A stretch of DNA of 64,000 bases from Candidatus Poribacteria bacterium (GTDB lineage: Bacteria; Poribacteria; WGA-4E; WGA-3G), in NCBI GenBank assembly GCA_028821605.1, contig JAPPFM010000018.1, positions 1-64,000 on the forward strand, read 5' to 3'. Every line of letters starts with the position of its first letter. The stretch's first letter is position 1. This document shows, one piece after another, positions 60,731-64,000 of the stretch. The position numbers and the translations under genes were made by a program. The notes beneath the pieces were generated by a model. The model saw only the letters and a program-made list of their open reading frames with translations, searched no databases and was not told where the DNA came from.

Positions 60731-61621
60731 CTATTGTTTTGTTATCAAGAAAATGCCCAATACCATTATCACTGCAGCGATCAAGCGACGTGTTGTATAG
60801 GTTTCTTTCAATGCATATCCGCCGAGCAGAACAACGAAAATGACGGAACACTGCCGAACCGCGGTTACGTAGCTGACCTTTTCTGTCATCAAAACGTAGA
60901 GGATGAGTGAATAGGAGATCAATGAAAGGATAACAATGGCGAGTGCTCGCTTCCATTCCGTTCGTCCAATCTCGACAATCTGTTGATGTGGGAACCGGAC
61001 GAGGCAGGACAACCCGTAAAGGACTTGCGAGATACTGTTCTCCATTAAATAGTAGGTCACGGCTCGCCACAAGGGAACCTCTGTCGAATGGCGATGAAAT
61101 TCGGACATCCCTTGCTTGTCTATCAGCGAGTATCCAATGACGCTGGCGAGGGTGGCATAAGCCCAGAGAGCGTCGGGTTTGCCAAGGTAACTAAAGAACG
61201 TCTTGAACTGGATGCGCGCCTCACGTTGTTGATAGAGTACTATGGAAGTCATCACACATAAGATACCTACCAGGCCTTGCACGGAAATTCGCTCATTTAG
61301 AAAAAGAAAGGCAAAGAGTGGTAGGAAGGCTGGTGCAGAGCGTGTAATTGGATAGATGAATGAAATCTCGCCAACAGTATAAGCATGCGTCAAAGACAAC
61401 TTGTATAACAGATGAACAAAGGCGGAACTAAGAATATAGACCCATACCAGTTTTGGAATTATTGGTTGCTTGATACCAAAGGCAATGAACGCTATTCCTA
61501 AGGTGTAAAATCCACACCAGAAAAAGAGGATTCGTGTGTCTCTGCTGGATTTGCTGTAGAAATTCCATAAAGCATGGCAAAATGCTGACAGCAGAATTAA
61601 GGCAATTGAAGTAAGTGCCAT
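60731..61621 (-). CDS. EamA/DMT-family transporter
   Basis: The 296-residue protein has ten hydrophobic segments and the two EamA repeats (VHLLYKLSLTHAYTVGEISFIYPITRSAPAFLPLFAFLFLNERIS and VTAVRQCSVIFVVLLGGYALKETYTTRRLIAAVIMVLGIFLI). Drug/metabolite exporters of this kind move small metabolites or amino acids across the inner membrane. It is convergent with the MDR gene. Substrate unknown. Confidence 0.9.
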   Translation of the reverse strand: MALTSIALILLSAFCHALWNFYSKSSRDTRILFFWCGFYTLGIAFIAFGIKQPIIPKLVWVYILSSAFVHLLYKLSLTHAYTVGEISFIYPITRSAPAFLPLFAFLFLNERISVQGLVGILCVMTSIVLYQQREARIQFKTFFSYLGKPDALWAYATLASVIGYSLIDKQGMSEFHRHSTEVPLWRAVTYYLMENSISQVLYGLSCLVRFPHQQIVEIGRTEWKRALAIVILSLISYSLILYVLMTEKVSYVTAVRQCSVIFVVLLGGYALKETYTTRRLIAAVIMVLGIFLITKQ

Positions 61622-61663
61622 AGGACCTTTCGTCTTTGTAGGTACAGGGTCTGTATCTGTTCG

Positions 61664-61785
61664 TTAATAACTGTCAGCAACCAGTAATCAGTTAAGAGGA
61701 GTTCGTTTAGTCTTAATCTCTTGAAACTGACTGCTGAAAGGATTTTTGAAAAAAAATCCGACCTGATTGCTGACTACCATTTCAG
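61664..61785. repeat. Heptad inverted-repeat element
   Basis: AACTGTCAGCAACCAGTAATCAG on the left and CTGACTGCTGAAAGG or GATTGCTGACTACC on the right are imperfect inverted copies. It fills most of the gap between the transporter and the cyclase gene. Confidence 0.55.
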
Positions 61786-61794
61786 GAGGTAATT

Positions 61795-62751
61795 ATGTTC
61801 AAAAAGTCGAAAAAATACCAGTCTTTTATTCTGTTTGGGCTTGTCTTTGGCATACTTGCCCTCACAGCAACTGTTACTCTCACACAAGAATCGTGGTTTC
61901 CTTCCGAATGGGGTGCTGATGATCGGCGCGGTGCCGTCAACCGCCTAACGCCAGAGAAAGTATTGCAAGCCGCGAGTTTGATTAAAACGGGTGAAGTCTT
62001 TCAACTCGGCAGAGTCTATGAAAGTGGTATCCCTGTTTTCGGAACCCGACATTACAGCCTGCGGATTCCGGCGATGTCAGGTCCACTCGGTGAGAACAAA
62101 ACGACGTGGTTCGAGGAGATCTTCAGCGGTGAGATCGGTCAGATTGGCACGCAGTTTGATGGACTCGGTCACATCGGTATCGGTGATCTCTACTACAATG
62201 GATTGGATCAGCACGATTTCGCCAAAGCCGAAGGACTCACAGAACTCGGTGTCGAGAACGTGGGACCCATCGTAACGCGCGGTGTGCTGATTGATGTCGC
62301 TGGCTATAAAGGCGTTGAACACCTCGGCGATAGTTACGAAATTACGCGCGCTGATCTGGAGGGTGCCCTGAAAAAGCAAGGGGTCGAGATTACCCCCGGC
62401 GATGTCGTTATCATTCACACCGGCTGGGGTAAATTCTGGATGACGGACAATGATCGCTACGGCACCACAGAACCCGGTATTGGCTTGGAAGCGGGGCAAT
62501 ACCTCGTTGATCAGAAAATCGTGATGCTGTGTGCCGATAACTGGGGCATTGAGGTTGTCCCGAATCCCGATGAAACCCTTGCATTTCCGGTGCATCAGTT
62601 GTTTATTGTCAAACACGGGATTTACAACCTTGAGAACATTATTACAGAGGAGTTAGCGGCGGCGAAAGTTTATGAATTCGCTTTCAGTTTCGCACCGCTG
62701 CGTCTCAAAGGTGCGACGGGTTCCCCCGGCAATCCGATCGCTATTCGATAG
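61795..62751 (+). CDS. Cyclase-family protein (secreted; kynurenine formamidase-like fold)
   Basis: The 318-residue protein has an N-terminal hydrophobic segment (FILFGLVFGILALTATVTL) that could be a signal or membrane anchor. The cyclase core follows: WGADDRRGAVNRL, GTQFDGLGHIGIGD (metal-binding variant of the GTHxDxPxH motif), ITRADLEGALKKQGVEITPGDVVIIHTGWG, and VPNPDETLAFPVHQL. Such enzymes hydrolyse amides or lactones. GGAGG lies 8 nt before the ATG. Substrate unknown; the second motif His is present. Confidence 0.87.
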   Translation: MFKKSKKYQSFILFGLVFGILALTATVTLTQESWFPSEWGADDRRGAVNRLTPEKVLQAASLIKTGEVFQLGRVYESGIPVFGTRHYSLRIPAMSGPLGENKTTWFEEIFSGEIGQIGTQFDGLGHIGIGDLYYNGLDQHDFAKAEGLTELGVENVGPIVTRGVLIDVAGYKGVEHLGDSYEITRADLEGALKKQGVEITPGDVVIIHTGWGKFWMTDNDRYGTTEPGIGLEAGQYLVDQKIVMLCADNWGIEVVPNPDETLAFPVHQLFIVKHGIYNLENIITEELAAAKVYEFAFSFAPLRLKGATGSPGNPIAIR

Positions 62752-62761
62752 TTTCTTATAG

Positions 62762-62785
62762 TGGGACAGCAGCACTGCTGTCCCA
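62762..62785. repeat. Near-perfect palindrome after the cyclase gene
   Basis: TGGGACAGCAG-CA-CTGCTGTCCCA forms an 11-bp stem with a 2-bp centre, 10 nt past the cyclase stop. The small centre favours cruciform or operator structure over a terminator. Confidence 0.6.
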
Positions 62786-63172
62786 TAATCCTTCCTCTTT
62801 TCCTATCTGCGTCTGCACAAATTCGTGCAGTCATCCTCCCGTTTGCCCCGTTTCGTGCAGTCTGTACACACGCCAAACCCACTAAATCCGCTATATCTCC
62901 CCTTCTTTCCCTTATTTTGAATTGGCACGGAAATTGCTATTTACCTGACATGAAGAGCGGCATTGGGAGATATACAACCGTAAAAAGTATCTCTTTGATG
63001 TCGAAGTTGCCCCTGGCGACATGCATCGACTCTATATAGGAAGCGAACTCCCGATAGCAGTTCAACAGGCGTTCAATCACCAAGCATCATAGACAAAAAA
63101 CGCTTTTTGTAAAAAAGTGGATCGTCAATTGATTTATGTGTGCCTAAACCCGTTCATGAAGAGGAGATAAAA
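62786..63172. other. Intergenic region before the PD40 gene
   Basis: Apart from a sigma54-like element at 62923-62938, I see no clear gene here. A 48-codon open frame at 62949-63092 (DVEVAPGDMHRLYIGSE) has no start codon at its beginning and no recognisable family. Confidence 0.5.
62923..62938 (+). promoter_or_regulatory. Candidate sigma54 (-24/-12) promoter for the PD40 gene
   Basis: TGGCACGGAAATTGCT matches the consensus TGGCAC-N5-TTGCW, with GG and GC separated by 10 bp. It gives a leader of about 220 nt before the ATG. An activator is not visible. Confidence 0.6.
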
Positions 63173-64000
63173 ATGAAACGACAACTGACTTATGTCATGT
63201 TTGGAACGACAATAATATTGGGGTGCTTCCTGTTTGCTGTAAACTTTTATGTCTATGCATCCGATGTTCCGTATATTGCCTTTAGTTCTAAGCGAAATGG
63301 AAATTATGACATCTACATGATGGATATAAACGGCAAGAATCTCCAGCAGCTGACAGACCACTTAGCTCATGAGACTTATCCTACGTTTTCGCCGGACGGA
63401 CAGCAGATGGCTTACGTTTTCTCTCCGGATGGTAATGAGGACATTTATGTTATGGATCTCAAGACGAAGGTATCTAAGCGACTGACGAACCATCCGGCAC
63501 GCGACCTTAATCCCGCGTGGTCTCCAGACGGACGATGGATTGCGTTTGCCTCCGAGAGAGCAGGGACGCTGGACATCTACAAAATCAAACCCAGTGGTGC
63601 GAATCTCCAACAGTTGACGCGCGGAGATGAGAAGAATAACACTCCGGTTTGGTCGCCTGATAGCCAATTCATCGCTTTTCGTGCTTTCAGAGATCCGGCT
63701 GGTATCTATATTATGGATGCGGATGGCGGAAATCAGAGCAGGCTCAAAAACCAACCCGAACCGGGATGGACACCCGCGTGGTCTCCGGATGGGAAACGAA
63801 TTGCTTTTACTGTGGTTTTAGGAGGAAATTATGACATCTACACCTTAAACGTTGACGGGAGAGATCTCAGGCGGATTACACTTCATCTGGAATTTGATGG
63901 CTCGCCAGTCTGGTCCCCTGATGGACACACGATTGTTTTCATGTCCCTATGGGCGGGAAATTATGACATCTATCGCATAAATGTCAATGGTGCCGAAGAG
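63173..64000 (+). CDS. PD40/TolB-like beta-propeller protein, 3' end outside window
   Basis: The frame runs to the window end (276 codons seen). It begins with a signal-like hydrophobic segment (LTYVMFGTTIILGCFLFAVNFYVYA). PD40 blades follow: YIAFSSKRNGNYDIYMMDINGKN, YPTFSPDGQQMAYVFS, NPAWSPDGRWIAFASERAG, TPVWSPDSQFIAFRAF, TPAWSPDGKRIAFTVV, SPVWSPDGHTIVFMS. It could be TolB-like or a surface propeller; no other Tol genes are here. GAGGAG precedes the ATG by 9 nt. Confidence 0.85.
   Translation, partial: MKRQLTYVMFGTTIILGCFLFAVNFYVYASDVPYIAFSSKRNGNYDIYMMDINGKNLQQLTDHLAHETYPTFSPDGQQMAYVFSPDGNEDIYVMDLKTKVSKRLTNHPARDLNPAWSPDGRWIAFASERAGTLDIYKIKPSGANLQQLTRGDEKNNTPVWSPDSQFIAFRAFRDPAGIYIMDADGGNQSRLKNQPEPGWTPAWSPDGKRIAFTVVLGGNYDIYTLNVDGRDLRRITLHLEFDGSPVWSPDGHTIVFMSLWAGNYDIYRINVNGAEE

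Noticed and set aside
62949-63092. 48-codon open frame before the PD40 gene
   Set aside because: No start codon at its beginning, follows a stop, no family match; could be chance or a small remnant.
1-64000. tRNA, rRNA, CRISPR array or prophage
   Set aside because: I found no cloverleaf, no rRNA-like tract, no spacer-repeat pattern, and no integrase, portal or tail genes.

Overview
This 64-kb window is a typical chromosomal segment of an uncultured Gram-negative bacterium, most likely Candidatus Poribacteria or a close relative. The assignment is an inference from gene content. There are four phytanoyl-CoA (PhyH) dioxygenases, five Gfo/Idh/MocA oxidoreductases, three sugar phosphate isomerase/epimerase TIM barrels, a CehA/McbA-like metallohydrolase, a ThuA protein, WD40/PD40 propellers, and many short inverted repeats between genes. 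A TonB-dependent receptor indicates an outer membrane. I saw no rRNA, tRNA, CRISPR array, transposase or prophage gene. About 57 protein genes cover most of the window, on both strands, in short operons.

Layout. 1-6.3 kb: a 5'-truncated sugar ABC ATPase, tsaE, a GT4 glycosyltransferase and two membrane proteins. 6.4-12 kb: a HicAB pair with a damaged antitoxin, a TIGR04282-type transferase, an SDR, a PhyH enzyme, two TIM-barrel isomerases and YjbQ. 12-16.9 kb: sbcDC. 17-21.9 kb: a (PhyH - Gfo/Idh) x 2 cassette. 22-28.5 kb: aroQ, a DegT aminotransferase, a YkgJ/DUF2156 pair, a thiamine pyrophosphokinase-like gene, a threonine dehydratase-like gene and an unassigned conserved protein. 28.6-32.6 kb: two CBS proteins followed by a two-subunit 2-oxoacid:ferredoxin oxidoreductase. 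32.8-37.5 kb: a DppA-like peptidase, a secreted LamG protein, a TPR-gene remnant and an iolE/iolG-like pair. 37.5-46 kb, mainly minus strand: a compact ABC exporter, larB, YtxH, a DUF948-like protein, alaS, recX and ThuA. 46.3-53 kb: a membrane-anchored WD40-metzincin fusion, coaD, a TonB receptor and a divergent secreted protein. 53-62.8 kb: more Gfo/Idh, PhyH, ABC, CehA, MDR, EamA and cyclase genes. 63.2 kb to the end: a PD40/TolB-like protein that runs off the window.

How it fits together. The accessory genes point to oxidation and dismantling of sugars, inositols, hydroxylated or modified organics and peptides. Housekeeping genes (sbcDC, alaS, recX, coaD, aroQ, tsaE, kor) lie between them. 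Regulation is visible as several sigma70-like promoters with exact 17-bp spacers, two sigma54-like -24/-12 elements, and a few palindromes that could be operators. The most unusual features are a 30-bp in-frame tandem repeat inside an ABC ATPase, a HicB antitoxin that lost its DNA-binding end, a WD40-metzincin fusion, and several families of dispersed repeats. One of those families carries the ribosome-binding region of at least three unrelated genes.
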